A stretch of 64,000 bases of DNA. Origin: Hydra vulgaris (Eukaryota; Cnidaria; Hydrozoa; Anthoathecata; Hydridae). The DNA lies in assembly GCF_038396675.1 (NCBI RefSeq), contig NC_088930.1, positions 33,624,501-33,688,500 of the forward strand, written 5' to 3'. Position numbers and translations under genes: made by a program. A model generated the notes under the pieces. That model did no database searches. It was not told where the DNA came from and saw only the letters and a program-made list of their open reading frames with translations. This document shows positions 50,945 to 62,000 of the stretch, piece after piece; positions within the stretch are counted from its first letter, which is position 1, and each line of letters begins with the position of its first letter.

Positions 50945-52562
50945 GTGTCATATATATTTCTACTACATTTAAAAATCTCTTTTGAAAAGTATGATGGGAA
51001 AAGTCCAAGTTTTTTAAGAATAAACAATAAATTTTGATAGATGTTGATTTTAAAGACGTTTAGTGCATTAAGAAGTTTTAGCAAAGGTTCAGCATGAGTA
51101 AACTTATCCTTATAAAATATTATTCTTTTAATGTCGATATAGTGCCACTAGATTGGATCTATGGGTACTTGCCCATTCTATATTAACATACGTATAATAG
51201 GTTTGAATGAGATAGAAATAAAGTTGTTTTAGATTTTTTGGGTAATGTCTGTCTAGCTTTGTAAAGCATACAAATGTTATTTCTTATTTTAGTATTTCAA
51301 AAGTTTGTATGGGCTTTTCATGAAATATTCTTATCGATAAGTATCCCTAAAAATTTCGTTCCATTAGTTCTTTTATTTTCTATTTTTAGAAATGGTAATA
51401 TATTTGGTATAGATATTTTTCTTTGATTGGAATGGAACAGAATGTAGTTGGTTTTTCTGTATTCAAAGATAATTTGTTAAACCAAGTATTAAGTTTTTTA
51501 AGTTCAACACTTGCAGTTTCAAAGAGTTTTGTAAAAGAAATAGATGTATAAAATAAATTAGTATCATCTTCAAACATTATGGCATTGAGTTTGTTTGAGA
51601 CTTTTAGAAGGTCATTGTTGTATAGCAAGAAGAGTAAAGAAGCTAGAATGGAACCTTAGGGAACTCCACATTTAGTTTTAGGCAATTTTGAATGGATATT
51701 TTGTATCCGTAATAACAGATTGCTGTCTGTTTATAAAAAAGCTCTCAAATCATTGTAAAACAACATTTTTAATGCCATATCTTTTTATTTTTTTGTGTAA
51801 TATAGCATGATCAACGGTAACTAATGCTTTTGATAGGTCAATAAATATTCCTAGAACAAATTTGTGATTAAAATAAATGATAAGAGTCATTTATTTTATT
51901 TACAAGATCTAATATCACATGTTCGGTTGAATGTTGCTTTTGAAATCCAAAGTGTTTTTTATTCAAAATATTGTTATTAGTTAGGTATTTATATAGTTTA
52001 TTGTAAATATTCATTCTCGAAGTTTAGAAAAGACTGAAAGAATTGAGATGAGCCTGTAGTTATTAAGTGAGAATGGCTCTCCGGTTTTAAATTATTGGTA
52101 CAACTTTTGCAATTTTTAATTTGTCTGGAACAGTTCTGTTGTAATTGAAGATTTAAAAATTTCGAATATGGATTTGCGTATCACGGGAAGACACTTTATT
52201 TATTACGTTGCTACAAATCATCGGTCCCTGGTGCTAATTGTTAATTTTTAGAGAGTTTTTTGCAGCTTCGAGTTCATCATACTTAGACCATTGAGTTTTA
52301 GTTCGCTACGTAGATCTGTAAGACAGGTTTAAAAATAGGTATTTGGGCCTTGAATTTTGGATGTCCTTTTAGGGCCGATGTTTGCAAATAAACTGTTAAA
52401 ATGTTCGGTAACAGAGCTTTTATCGTTGTGTTCTGTTTGATCCACAACAATTCTATCAGGTAAGGTATTTGTTTTGGCTTTTTTGTCCCGATGATTTCTT
52501 TTATGATGTTCCATGATTTTTTAATATCACCATTGGTATTTCGAAGTAGTTTTGAATAGTAT
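50945..52562 (-). pseudogene. CR1-like LINE remnant 3
   Basis: Minus-strand frames in order: RNHRDKKAKTNTLPDRIVVD with SVTEHFNSLFANIGP (linker between endonuclease and RT, about 52500-52360); RT core fragments around 52000-51650; the catalytic box as MFEDDTNLFYTSI near 51575, where the usual Ala of FADD is Glu; KKLNTWFNKLSLNTEKPT; and the C-terminal IEWASTHRSNLVALYRH with DKFTHAEPLLKLLNALNVFK near 51170-51050. Many stops and frame changes. Transcript sense is minus. Confidence 0.8.
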
Positions 52563-52739
52563 ATTTTTTTAAAAGTTTTTTATTAATTTTATCAAAAATA
52601 TTTTTGTATTGCTTGTAAATAGATTTCAACATTTAAGATAAAAAAGTAAAGTAAATAACAATTCAACAATAACATTTAAGATTAGAGGAAACACCATAAT
52701 TAAATTAATGAAAAAAAAGTTGAAACATTCTGAGACATA

Positions 52740-52895
52740 AACAGAAACACTCTCACTCTGAGACATATTTTATATAATTGAACTTTAGTTTAACAGAAAC
52801 ACTCTCACTCTGAAACATACTTTATATAATTGAATTTTAGTTTAACAGAAACACTCTCACTCTGAGACATACTTTATATAATTGAATTTTAGTTT
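52740..52895. repeat. 52-bp tandem repeat, three copies
   Basis: The units start at 52740, 52792 and 52844, each opening AACAGAAACACTCTCACTCT and running through TTTATATAATTGAA. Very similar copies. Confidence 0.93.
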
Positions 52896-53092
52896 AAAGA
52901 AGCATTCAAAATTTTAAATTTTAAATGTTAAATAGTAACATCCGTTTCGATTCATTTTTAAACTGTTACTAACTTTTTTTGTATTTGCAATCTTAGGAAA
53001 CTTTTTCCACAAATAAGTGATACTGAATTAAATATGTAATTTGTTTTGAATTATATTTAGGGACAATGTAGTTATTACCTGAAAATTTTGTC

Positions 53093-53159
53093 GGGTATTT
53101 ATGAACTGTTTTGTCAAAATAAAACTTTTTTATTTTGACAAAATAGTTCATAATTACCC
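53093..53159. repeat. Hairpin, 29-bp arms, two mismatches
   Basis: The arms 53093-53121 and 53131-53159 pair around 9 nt. A further direct copy of part of the arm (TATTTTGTCAAAATAAAA) follows at about 53163-53180. Confidence 0.85.
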
Positions 53160-53492
53160 ATCTATTTTGTCAAAATAAAATTTTTTTGGAGATAGTCCCA
53201 CCTTTGTTTTATTCATGAGCATAAAAACTTGGTGTAAATTTAGTTGCTGTACAATCTTTTTAGTGGAAGCCCATGTTTATTGAAAGTTATAACCAAGCGA
53301 TTGGTTTGTCATCAAACCTAACAAATCCGGTGAAATGTGCGCAAAAAGGCTGTGAAGCCGTTGGTTAAGCTGCTCAGTAAAACCTATAAATCTTTGTAGA
53401 AGCTTTGTGATCTTGATCTAAATGCTAAAACCGAAAGAAATGGTCTTTTGTCAGAAAGCTTGGCTAATCAAATAAACTGAAATAAACTGTTC

Positions 53493-53630
53493 AAATGTTC
53501 TTTAGATGGTTTAGAATAATAAAAAGTTCTTTAGAACAATAAAATGTTTTTTAAACAACAAAATTTCCTTTAGAACAATAAAATGTTCTTTAGAACAATA
53601 AAATGTTCCTTAGATTGTTTAGAACAATAT
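53493..53630. repeat. About 20-bp tandem repeat
   Basis: About five irregular units of GTTCTTTAGAACAATAAAAT. The unit itself contains the palindrome TTCTTTAGAA-like core. Confidence 0.8.
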
Positions 53631-53652
53631 ATAATTTCACTTCTTTTAGCGT

Positions 53653-53717
53653 TTTGATTGACGATGGAATCATTTTTTAAATCTATTATTTAAAAAATGA
53701 TTTCATCGTCAATCAAA
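53653..53717. repeat. Hairpin, 30-bp arms, 5-nt loop, one mismatch
   Basis: The arms 53653-53682 and 53688-53717 pair around CTATT. It shares its right boundary with the next hairpin. Confidence 0.92.
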
Positions 53718-53783
53718 GTGTTGATAAGATCTGGTGGGGTGCTTCTTGAAAAAGAAGCACCCCACCAGATCTTATCAACACTT
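53716..53783. repeat. Perfect hairpin, 32-bp arms, 4-nt loop
   Basis: The arms 53716-53747 and 53752-53783 are exact complements around GAAA. It directly abuts the preceding hairpin. Confidence 0.93.
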
Positions 53784-54879
53784 AATTTTTACGTATAAAT
53801 ATATGGTAAAATCGTTAAACTCTTTTAAGTTTCTAATAAAAAATGAAATTTTTAAACTAGATAAATGATTGCTTAATTTTTTTCTAAATGAACATTGAAT
53901 TTCATTATTCCTATTTATTTTTTTGTTTGATCGTCTCCTATTTTTTATTTTTAAAAGAATTTGTCAGTAGGGGAGAGTGGGGAGAAGTGGGACGCGGGAG
54001 AAGTAGGACACCCCTATAATTTTATTTCGCAGCAGCGCCTAATTACTGTTATTTAATGTAAACGTATAGAATTCATGTGCTCTTTTTAGTAGACATCATT
54101 TCCCTTCTCTGCGCGCGGTGAAAACCCTATTATTTGAAAGTACCCCAAAAAAGTACTTTTCCTGACAGTCTAGTAACTCATGTATGTATTTATATTTGAC
54201 TGTTGTTGCACTTTTTTTCTATTTTACAGGGAAATGCACTTATCATCTAACATTTAATAATTAAATTTGTATTTCAGCTTTAACTCTGTGGCTGTAACTT
54301 TAGTTTCATTTCGTCTTCCCTACGTAGGGGTGAAGTGGGACAAAGAAAAAAGCCGCTGTCCCACTTCTCCTTTACAGTTATGCGTTATTTTATTGCGGAA
54401 AATTCTGGAATATTTTAGCTACGATTTTTTATAGTTTTCAAAATAAAAATATTGACACACTTTATTGAAATATTTAATTTTAGTTTTAGTTCTTATTCAG
54501 TTGATTTAAAACGAAATTTGGAAAGAGAGATCTTCATTATAGATAAATTTGATTTGATTCATCATTATTGTTTTGAGCAAATTTAGAATTATTTTTACAT
54601 CAATAGTTTGAAAGCATTTGGAAAGCAAAAGGCACGCATAATAAGATATAGTAATAACAGTGACCTTAATACCATAAAAAATAAATATTTTTTATAAAAT
54701 CTAATTTCTTTTAAATTTCAGGTCATGCCTAGAGTTTATAACAGAAAAAATGAATCTCCACATGTTTCAGAAAACATTTTTAAAGTTGCTGTAGCCGAAG
54801 TGGAAAATGGAATAAGCCTTAGAGAAGCAGCATATTCGGCTGGCATTTCTAAGTCTGCACTTCATAGGTGTATAAAAAA

Positions 54880-54926
54880 AAAAGTGTAAATACCCAGCTG
54901 CCAAAAAGCTGGGTATTTACACTTTT
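54880..54926. repeat. Perfect hairpin at the transposase deletion
   Basis: The 20-bp arms AAAAGTGTAAATACCCAGCT (54880-54899) and its complement (54907-54926) enclose 7 nt. It lies exactly where the central transposase has been lost. Confidence 0.92.
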
Positions 54927-55251
54927 GGAAAGCCACCTTTCACTACAGTCACTTGAATATGCAAAAGAGAACCATGTTTGTATGATGACTTTGCCACCAC
55001 ATACTTCACATAAGACACAACCTTTAGATAGATCTGTTTTTGGTCCAATGAAAACATATTTTAATGCAGCTGCCAATAGCTGGATGCTTAGCAATCCAGG
55101 GCAAGCCATTACAATTTATGAGATGGCCAGTCTCATTCGACAAGCATGGGAAAAATCTTCCACACCAACAAATATTATGTCAGGATTTCGCGTGACAGGA
55201 ATTTGGCCTTATGATAGACATGTATATGGGAATGATATTTTTTTACCATCA

Positions 55252-55479
55252 GTTGTAACAGATAGAGATGTACCTCAAGAACCATGCAGTGAAGGCTCGT
55301 GTGAGAAATCGATTACAACTGTTACTCCTTCAGATATCTCAGGTTTGGATGTGCAACATGAAGCAGTTGTTACAGATAGAGATGTGCCTCAAGAACCATG
55401 CAACGAAGGTTCATGCGAGAAATATAATACAAGTGCTATTCTTTCAGATATATCAGGTTTGGGTGTGCAACATGAAGCA
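55252..55479 (+). repeat. 114-bp coding tandem repeat, two copies
   Basis: Units at 55252-55365 and 55366-55479, each encoding 38 residues (VVTDRDVPQEPC..GSCEK......SDISGL.VQHEA pattern). The period keeps the frame. The two copies differ mostly by substitutions. Confidence 0.93.
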
Positions 55480-56878
55480 GTAATAGAAAACTTAAGTGTA
55501 TTTTCTCCGAGATTGTACAAGGTTATCCAAAGGTAATTTAAACTAAATATTCTTAGTTTAGGTTTTCTTTAAATTCTATAATTATATAATACTATAATAT
55601 ATATTTTGCAGACACCTTCTAGTAAGATTTTAAGACGTGGGCGTAAAAAGGGAAAGTGTATGATAGCCACATCAACACCAGAGATTTTAAGAATAAAAAA
55701 TAAAGTATTAAACAAACAAAAAGGTAAAAAAATTGTCCTTCTAAAATCCAAAAATGTGAGGAAAAACATTTTACGGAAATCGAACAGTGACCTTTATGTA
55801 GATTTCAACAAAATAACAAATGATGTTTCTGCTAATTGTTACTCACTAGAGTTTGAAGAAGAATTGGAAACAGTTTCTTTTAGCGTTATTCAAAATGTGA
55901 GTGTCAGTGATTATGTTCTTTGCGAGGTTTGTAGTAAAAACACCATTTCTTATTATGTAGGCATAGTGCAGAAAGAAATAGACACAAATTTTGATGTTGA
56001 GGTCAGCTTCCTGAAATGCCAGAATAAAAAAACTTCTAAATTTGTCAAACCTAGAATTAATGACATTCGTAGTGTGAATATTGATGATATAAAAGCAGTC
56101 CTGCCTCAACCGCTTGCTGGAACAACATCAAGAACAAAAGCTGAAATCATTTTCCAAGTGAACTTTGGCATCTTAAATGTAAAATAACTTTTTTCTTTTT
56201 TTTAACGAAGAAATTTTAATTCTTAAAATGTAATCTTAATTTGATTGAAAAAAGCATTAATAATTTGATTTTTTTTTCTATTTTTCATCTCTCCAAGGGG
56301 GCCACTTCAGTCGAGGAGGCTACGCATTTTTAAATATTTTTTTTTATTGTGGTTACAACCCTCTCTCAACCCTTTAACTCGGAAACACGAACCTTTACAA
56401 ACAAGGCCCGCTGCGCGAAGAAACTAAGTTGAGCGTGGTACTTCCAGAGACGTCAGGGTGGCCACAGCTCCTCTAATGTCCTTTTTTTTCAAAAACCTCC
56501 TCTAAAATCCTTTATTATCTTCTAAGAAGTTAAAAATGTGATCAAATCTCCTCTTTAACTCCTCTTTTTTATTTTTTTATTTCTTGATGGTAGTATAATG
56601 TTCAAAACTCATGGTCTGCAAAACTGGATAACATCTAAAATAAGGATTAGGTTGTAAAAAATTATTTTTAGCGAATCCGTGTCATCTAGCATAAAAAATG
56701 ACATTGTTGACCCTTGTCCAAACCCCAGTTATGTGGAAACATGGACGTTAAACCTGTATAAAAAATCCTCTATTTTTATTCAAAATTTTGTAGTTTTGCG
56801 GGAAAGTCCTCTAAATTAAATGCAAAATCTCTTCTAAAATCCTCTAATATCCTCTTTTTCTTATAAAAATGTTATGTC

Positions 56879-56914
56879 GTTTGACTCCCACCCCGGACGT
56901 GGTGGGAGTCAAAC
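56879..56914. repeat. Hairpin, 14-bp arms, on a tRNA-like B box
   Basis: The arms GTTTGACTCCCACC (56879-56892) and GGTGGGAGTCAAAC (56901-56914) are exact complements around 8 nt. The right arm belongs to the tRNA-like sequence on the minus strand. Confidence 0.88.
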
Positions 56915-56963
56915 CTCTCTCTTACAAGCTAAGCGCTCTACCATTACTTCTCTGCCGCGTTTT
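56893..56963 (-). repeat. tRNA-derived SINE head (candidate)
   Basis: On the minus strand an A-box-like AGTAATGGTAGAGCGC is followed about 30 bp later by a B-box-like GGTTTGACTCCC, the spacing of a tRNA-type internal promoter. The acceptor stem does not pair well, so a tRNA-derived SINE or a degenerate tRNA is more likely than a working tRNA gene. It lies inside the pogo element. Confidence 0.5.
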
Positions 56964-57334
56964 ATTTAAACTAAAATTAACTTTAAAATAAAAGTTTGCT
57001 CAAATTAATATTTAACTAGATTTGGAATTGTTTTTATATAGTCCCACATCTCCTCCAAATGTCCCGCTTCTCCCGCACACTTGTCCCACTTCTCCCACAC
57101 TTGTCCCACTTTACCCAATAGCAGGGTTCCTTTTAAACTAAAAAATAAATCATTTATTAAAACATTTTGTCAATCTTAGGGGGTGGATTCGGTGCCCCAA
57201 AAACTGCTTTATTTGTTAAGACTAGTTTGGTTCAGTTCATACATCAAATAAAAAAGATATTGCAATTACCCTGAAAAAAAAATTCGTGTCCCACTTCTCC
57301 CCGCTCTCCCCTATATTAAAATGACTATTGCTAG

Positions 57335-57418
57335 AATTATTACGATACTATTTAGAATTATATCGGTACTATTTAAAATTATATCTGTACTATTTAGAAT
57401 TATATCGGTACTATTTAC
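57335..57418. repeat. About 22-24 bp tandem repeat, four copies
   Basis: The unit TAGAATTATATCGGTACTAT recurs with small changes. It gives rise to a repeat-driven frame (ELYRYYL units), which is not a gene. Confidence 0.88.
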
Positions 57419-57613
57419 TTTCTTGTTTTATTGGAAATTTTTATGAAAGCTTTTATCTTTTATATTGGATTTGTACATTGTATTTTAGCAATCTTATTTT
57501 ATTCTTAACTTGTAAAGCCCACATAGGAACTCTATGAAAAGATTGTGATGACTTTAGTTATCCGTATCTTCTTTGAGCTCTTGCCTGTTTTTGATAAATC
57601 CACTTTTTTTGTT

Positions 57614-57644
57614 GTTGTATGTTTGGCTTTGTCAAACATACAAC
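57614..57644. repeat. Hairpin, 12-bp arms, 7-nt loop
   Basis: GTTGTATGTTTG (57614-57625) and CAAACATACAAC (57633-57644) are exact complements. Confidence 0.85.
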
Positions 57645-58577
57645 TAAATCATGTGTAAAAGATATTTTTCGTGGTAATCGGCGCGGGAGCTTTTTTAAGA
57701 ACTAGCCCTAATAATAGTTTATATATAATCAGGTCAAAAGTTCATTATTTGTGACAACCGTAGATACAAAATTTTGAAAAATATTTTGAGTCATAACTCT
57801 ACCTCTTATACAAATACAACGCTAATAAAATAAATAAAACAACAACACCTTGTGGATTTTAAAGGTTTAAGTTATTTTTAGTATAATAGTGAACAAAATT
57901 GTTCTGTATGTATATTTTTTTCTTGAATTATTGTTCACTCAGAATAACCATTGTCAAAGCCAGCTAATGTAATTGGAAAATCGAATTAAATTTTTGAAAT
58001 ATTTACCACGTTCTGTAAAATTTCTGAACTCTATTTACTTTTTGTCAAAAAACTGTTTAAATTTTTGATCATGCTCTTGGCATTTTTGATGTTTTTTTTT
58101 TTTTTTCAGTTTTTGATGTTATTTTTGATTTGTCATTAAAAATGTGCTTTTTTGCAGCACCTTTAAAGATGTGATTTATATTTTTTTTGCATATAATTAA
58201 ATTTAAATATATGTGTTTTTGATCAAAAGAAAAGCAAGCATATTCACTTTGTTTTCCTTTATGGTTTTTACCATAGAAAACCTAGTTGACATTATTATTG
58301 AACGTGATAAGAAGTAGCGTCGTTATCGACTTTAACTATATTGACCTCTAAATGTCATCTATACAATCATATTTATATTGTAAATATGATTGTAATTAAT
58401 TTTTAATATATAGCAAGAAAAAACCGTTTTTTGGTTGTAGTTTAAACTAAAAGCACCCCTGTCAAATAACATTTTGACACAATCTAAAGTACCACTAAAA
58501 CAAATGGTTACAGAAAAAAAGGTTTTTGTTTATTACAAATTTCTTTTAAGTTACCCTCTGCCGGGTATTGCAACAAA
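57645..58577. other. Non-coding stretch
   Basis: No gene recognised before the start of the LINE. It may include that element's 5' untranslated region. Confidence 0.4.
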
Positions 58578-61500
58578 ATGGCTAATTCCGGGTACCCAGG
58601 AAAACAGCCGAATTACCAGGTATCCAGCACAGTTTTCCGCTTCACTATCAGTGAATCAGAAACGAGAATAATTAATGTAATCTCAGCAGAACAAAAAAAA
58701 AAGAAAAAATGTACTAGTGTTTGGATTAAAGTAATCGAGCCAAAAAGCAAGGATGAAATCAAAGAAAGTGACGATGGAAGTATTGGTGAAGTGTTCGATG
58801 CTAGTGGGTTAGAAAAATTGAATAATGTTACACATTTTAGGTTAAACAGTAGAGATATAATATAAATCAGGACCACTAGTTATTGAACTAGTTAATTCAT
58901 CAGAAACTAGTTTTAAGTATTGCTAGAAAATTAAATAAAATCAAAGCATATAAAAATAAATCCAGATCTAACGTATAGAGAAAGAGCTAGCTTTAAATTG
59001 CTACTTGGTGAAAGAAATAGTTTAAATAAACTAGAAGAAGATAAAAGTTCGACATTTCGATTTGTTATCAGAAACGATATGTTGCAGAAAATTGAAATCA
59101 AAAACCAATAAAATATTTGAAGCGCCATCAAGGTTAAGATCTAAACTCAGTGAAGTAACGGGCTTATACTCGAATGCAACTTCATTAAACAATAAGCTCA
59201 ATGAACTATCAAAGTTATTAACTCAAACAAAGCTAATGTAGTAATGATTTGTGAAACTTGGTGGAATAATGAGTCAGTAACTAATATCAATGGATACAGC
59301 TTATTTAGAAAGAACAGAGATGCTGGTAGATGTGAATGAGTATGTATATATATAAAAAGCAATATAAAGGCTTATGAAATATTAGAAAGATGTTTAAAAA
59401 ACCCTAATATAGAGCAAGTCTGGTGTGTTATTGAATTAAGAAAGGAAAAAATATTATGTGGTAGTATCTACAGAACCGGAAATAGCAACATAAGTAACTG
59501 TATCAACATCACAAAGTACATTAAATTTGCTCGTTCACAAACTGCATCAACATCACTAAGTCTATTAAATTTGTATCATCGCAAACTGTATCAACATCAC
59601 AAAGTCTATTAAATTTGCTCATTCAAAAAAAATATCAAATAAATATACTGGAATCTTTATTTGTGGTGATTTTAATTTCCACACAATTAGGTGGACGGAA
59701 AATTATATAGGCGAACTAACTTGTGAGTCTGATAACAAACCCAAAATATTTTTAGAAAGTTAAATAATTGCTTCATCTATCAGAATATGATTGAACCAAC
59801 CTTTCAAAATAACATAGGAGATGAAACGAATGTACTTGATTTGATTATAACTGAAAATAAAAATAGAGTTTATAAACTGGTACACCTTCCACCATTGGGA
59901 GGTATTAACCACGGTCATCACATTATTAGATTTAACTACAGTCATACAGAAAAGTGTATTGATAACAGTGTGTTTAAAAAAGACAAGTTCATTTACAATC
60001 GAGGGAAATTCCGTGAATTAAATAATTATTTTAAAATTATAAACTAGAATGATGAATTTAAAGGTTTGGAAATAAACGAATGACTAAGTCGTTACGAAGA
60101 AGGATGTAAACTTTTTTTTCCGATCATTAAAGTGGGAAATATTCTAACCAACGCAAAACCTCTCTAGATAAAAAAAGAATTGAAAGCGTTGTCAAAAGAA
60201 AAAAGAAAAATCTGGTTCGAATGTAGAGGGAAGAAATTCAGAGACATTCATTTACTTGCAAAATACAAAGAGATAAACAAGACATTAAAAAGAAAGGTGA
60301 ATCAGAGAATCAAAATTTTTGAATATGAGCTTGCTTTAAATTCGAAATCTAACCCCAAGAAAGTTTATGGATATAGAAATAATAAAACTAAAGTCAAAGA
60401 GAATATAAGAACAATCCAACTAAAAAACGGTAGTATTGTAACAGATTTAAAGGTAATGGCAAATACATTAAATGGGTATTTCGCATCAGTATTCATCAAG
60501 CCGCAAGAATAATCTGTTCCAATCACAAATATAGAAACACAAACGCTCTGTAGAAACCCAAATTTTAATGTCTCTGTTGTAGCAAATTTACTTAAGCAAA
60601 TTGGATACTAATAAAGCAACTGGAATGGACAAAGCTCACCCAAAAGTTCTAAAGGAGTGCAAATCCGCATTAGTCAAACCCCTATCAATAATGTTTAATA
60701 AATCCTTTGAAACAAGTAAACTCCCAAAGTTATGGTCATGTGCTAATATGGTTCCACTGTTTAAAAACGGTAACAAATTTGACCCAAGCAACTATAGACC
60801 TGTATCTTTAACATCAGTAGTTTGTAAAGCCATGGAAAGGATAATTAAGGATAAAATGGTGAAATATTTAGTAGATATCAAGCTAATCAATAAAAACCAA
60901 CATGGATTTGTTAATAATAAAAGTATGTGACAAACTTATTGGAGTCTCTAGGTTCCATCACAAGTTCAATAGACAATGGTTGGGATGAGATCGTTTTGTT
61001 TTTAGATTTTGCCAAAGCGTTTGATTCGGTTGATCATGAAAGATTATTGTTAAAACTGGATGCTCTTGGTTTTAAATCAAAAGTATTGGATTGGTGCCAA
61101 GGATTTTTAAAAAACAATGCAGCTTTAGTGTATTCAAGTATGGAAAAAGATTTAGGTGTGTAAGTTTCTGACAATTTAGGAATGAAACACCGTATAAATA
61201 AGGCAATAAATAAAGCAAATCAAAAGCTAGGTCAGATCAAACACACTTTTAAATTATTAGATGAAAAAACAACGAAACTCTTATTCATAGCCTTAGTTCG
61301 TCCACATTTAGAATATGCAGCTCCCATCTGGAATCTTTATTGGCAGTATGATAAAGATAAACTAGAGAGTGTTCAACAGAGAGCTACTCGAATAGAAAGT
61401 TTAAGAGGATATAGCTATGAAGAGAGATTAAAAAAGTTGGGTTTACTATCGCGAGAATAAAAGAAGAAGAGGTGATATAGTACAAATGTTTAAATATTTG

Positions 61501-61725
61501 AAAAAAATACGATATTATAAACTTTCACATAAAACCCGAAATGCTAGACAAAGACCATAAACCTGGAGGCCACAATAGTAAACTAAGAAGACAATATACG
61601 GGAAATATTAAAGGTTTTTTCACCAATAAGTTGTAAATGGCTGGAACAAACTTAAACAAGAAATAATAGATGCAGTTAGTATCAGCCAATTCAAAAATAA
61701 ATTGGATGAATATTTTGAATACTAA
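58578..61725 (+). mobile_element. CR1-like LINE 4, longest copy, inactive
   Basis: A first ORF is suggested by 58578-58865 (GSIGEVFDASGLEKLNNVTH) and 58960-59110 (NPDLTYRERASFKLLLGERN, EEDKSSTFRFVIRNDM). An AP-type endonuclease follows with VVMICETWWNNE near 59240, FICGDFNFHTIRW near 59660, ETNVLDLIITENKNRV near 59830 and GGINHGHHIIRFNY near 59910. The reverse transcriptase has TNKATGMDKAHPKVLKECKS (60604), FDPSNYRPVSLTSVVCKAME (60778) and motif A VLFLDFAKAFDSVDHERLL (60996). The frame then jumps from WCQGFLKNNA directly to SSMEKDLGV, so the FADD catalytic box is deleted. The thumb and C-terminal tail (LLFIALVRPHLEYAAPIWNL, QQRATRIESLRGYSYEERLK) end at about 61725 (QFKNKLDEYFEY). Stops and frameshifts occur throughout. 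Confidence 0.87.
59494..59625. repeat. About 50-bp tandem triplication in the LINE endonuclease
   Basis: Three imperfect units share CTGTATCAACATCACAAAGT (with small changes) and TATTAAATTTG. It interrupts the endonuclease frame between the ETWW and GDFN motifs. Confidence 0.85.
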
Positions 61726-61946
61726 TTTTTATTATTTTTGTGTATTACAGCTGTTAAAGTACAAACTCTACGCAGTTTGCACTCATCACTTTTGAAGTGT
61801 GCAGCGCTATTATATTATATTATATATACTAGATTTGTAAAAATAACAAATTTCTAATTAGGGCAAAAGCGGCTTCACTTTTCGGATCGAAGTTAGGCGT
61901 CTAATGTATGTAACATATTGTATATAATATATAATGTATATAATAT
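61726..61946. other. Probable 3' end of LINE 4
   Basis: Non-coding sequence downstream of the RT tail, with TATATTATA-type simple repeats near 61800-61840 and 61915-61950. The exact LINE terminus is not clear. Confidence 0.35.
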
Positions 61947-62000
61947 AATATATTATAGCAAGTATTTAAGGCGGACCTTAAATACTTGCTATAATATATT
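61947..62000. repeat. Perfect hairpin, 25-bp arms, 4-nt loop
   Basis: The arms 61947-61971 and 61976-62000 are exact complements around CGGA. The next hairpin begins at the following base. Confidence 0.93.

Larger units (their letters stand above)
52563..53492. other. Non-coding with tandem and inverted repeats
   Basis: Apart from the tandem repeat at 52740 and the hairpin at 53093 (listed separately) I see nothing recognisable. Confidence 0.45.
54725..56187 (+). pseudogene. pogo/Tigger-type transposase, internally deleted
   Basis: It starts MPRVYNRKNESPHVSENIFK and continues with VAVAEVENGISLREAAYSAG, a psq-type helix-turn-helix (about residues 15-50). It then breaks at a hairpin (54880-54926), beyond which reading resumes in the C-terminal part of the DDE_1 domain: LSLQSLEYAKENHVCMMTLP, PPHTSHKTQPLDRSVFGPMK, RVTGIWPYDRHVYGNDIF. 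The DNA-binding CENP-B-like half and the first catalytic Asp residues are missing. After two 38-residue repeats and a probable intron (donor at about 55532, acceptor near 55611), an exon to 56187 has a basic stretch (KKIVLLKSKNVRKNILRK) and a small domain (SVSDYVLCEVCSKNTISYYV through FVKPRINDIRSVNIDDIKAV). The intron frame does not join cleanly, so a further indel is likely. Confidence 0.85.
53970..57311 (+). mobile_element. pogo-like (Tc1/mariner) transposon, 3.3 kb
   Basis: Inverted ends starting GGGGAGAGTGGGGAGAAGTG (left) and GGGGAGAGCGGGGAGAAGTG (right, complemented), one mismatch, flanked by TA on both sides (53968-53969 and 57312-57313). Repeats of the terminal motif GTCCCACTTCTCC occur inside both ends (near 54335-54370 and 57040-57115), as in elements with multiple transposase-binding sites. 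It encodes a deleted DDE_1 transposase. Confidence 0.92.

Noticed and set aside
57328-57537. Leu/Tyr-rich 69-residue frame
   Set aside because: Its first half is the 22-24 bp tandem repeat; the rest has no motif.
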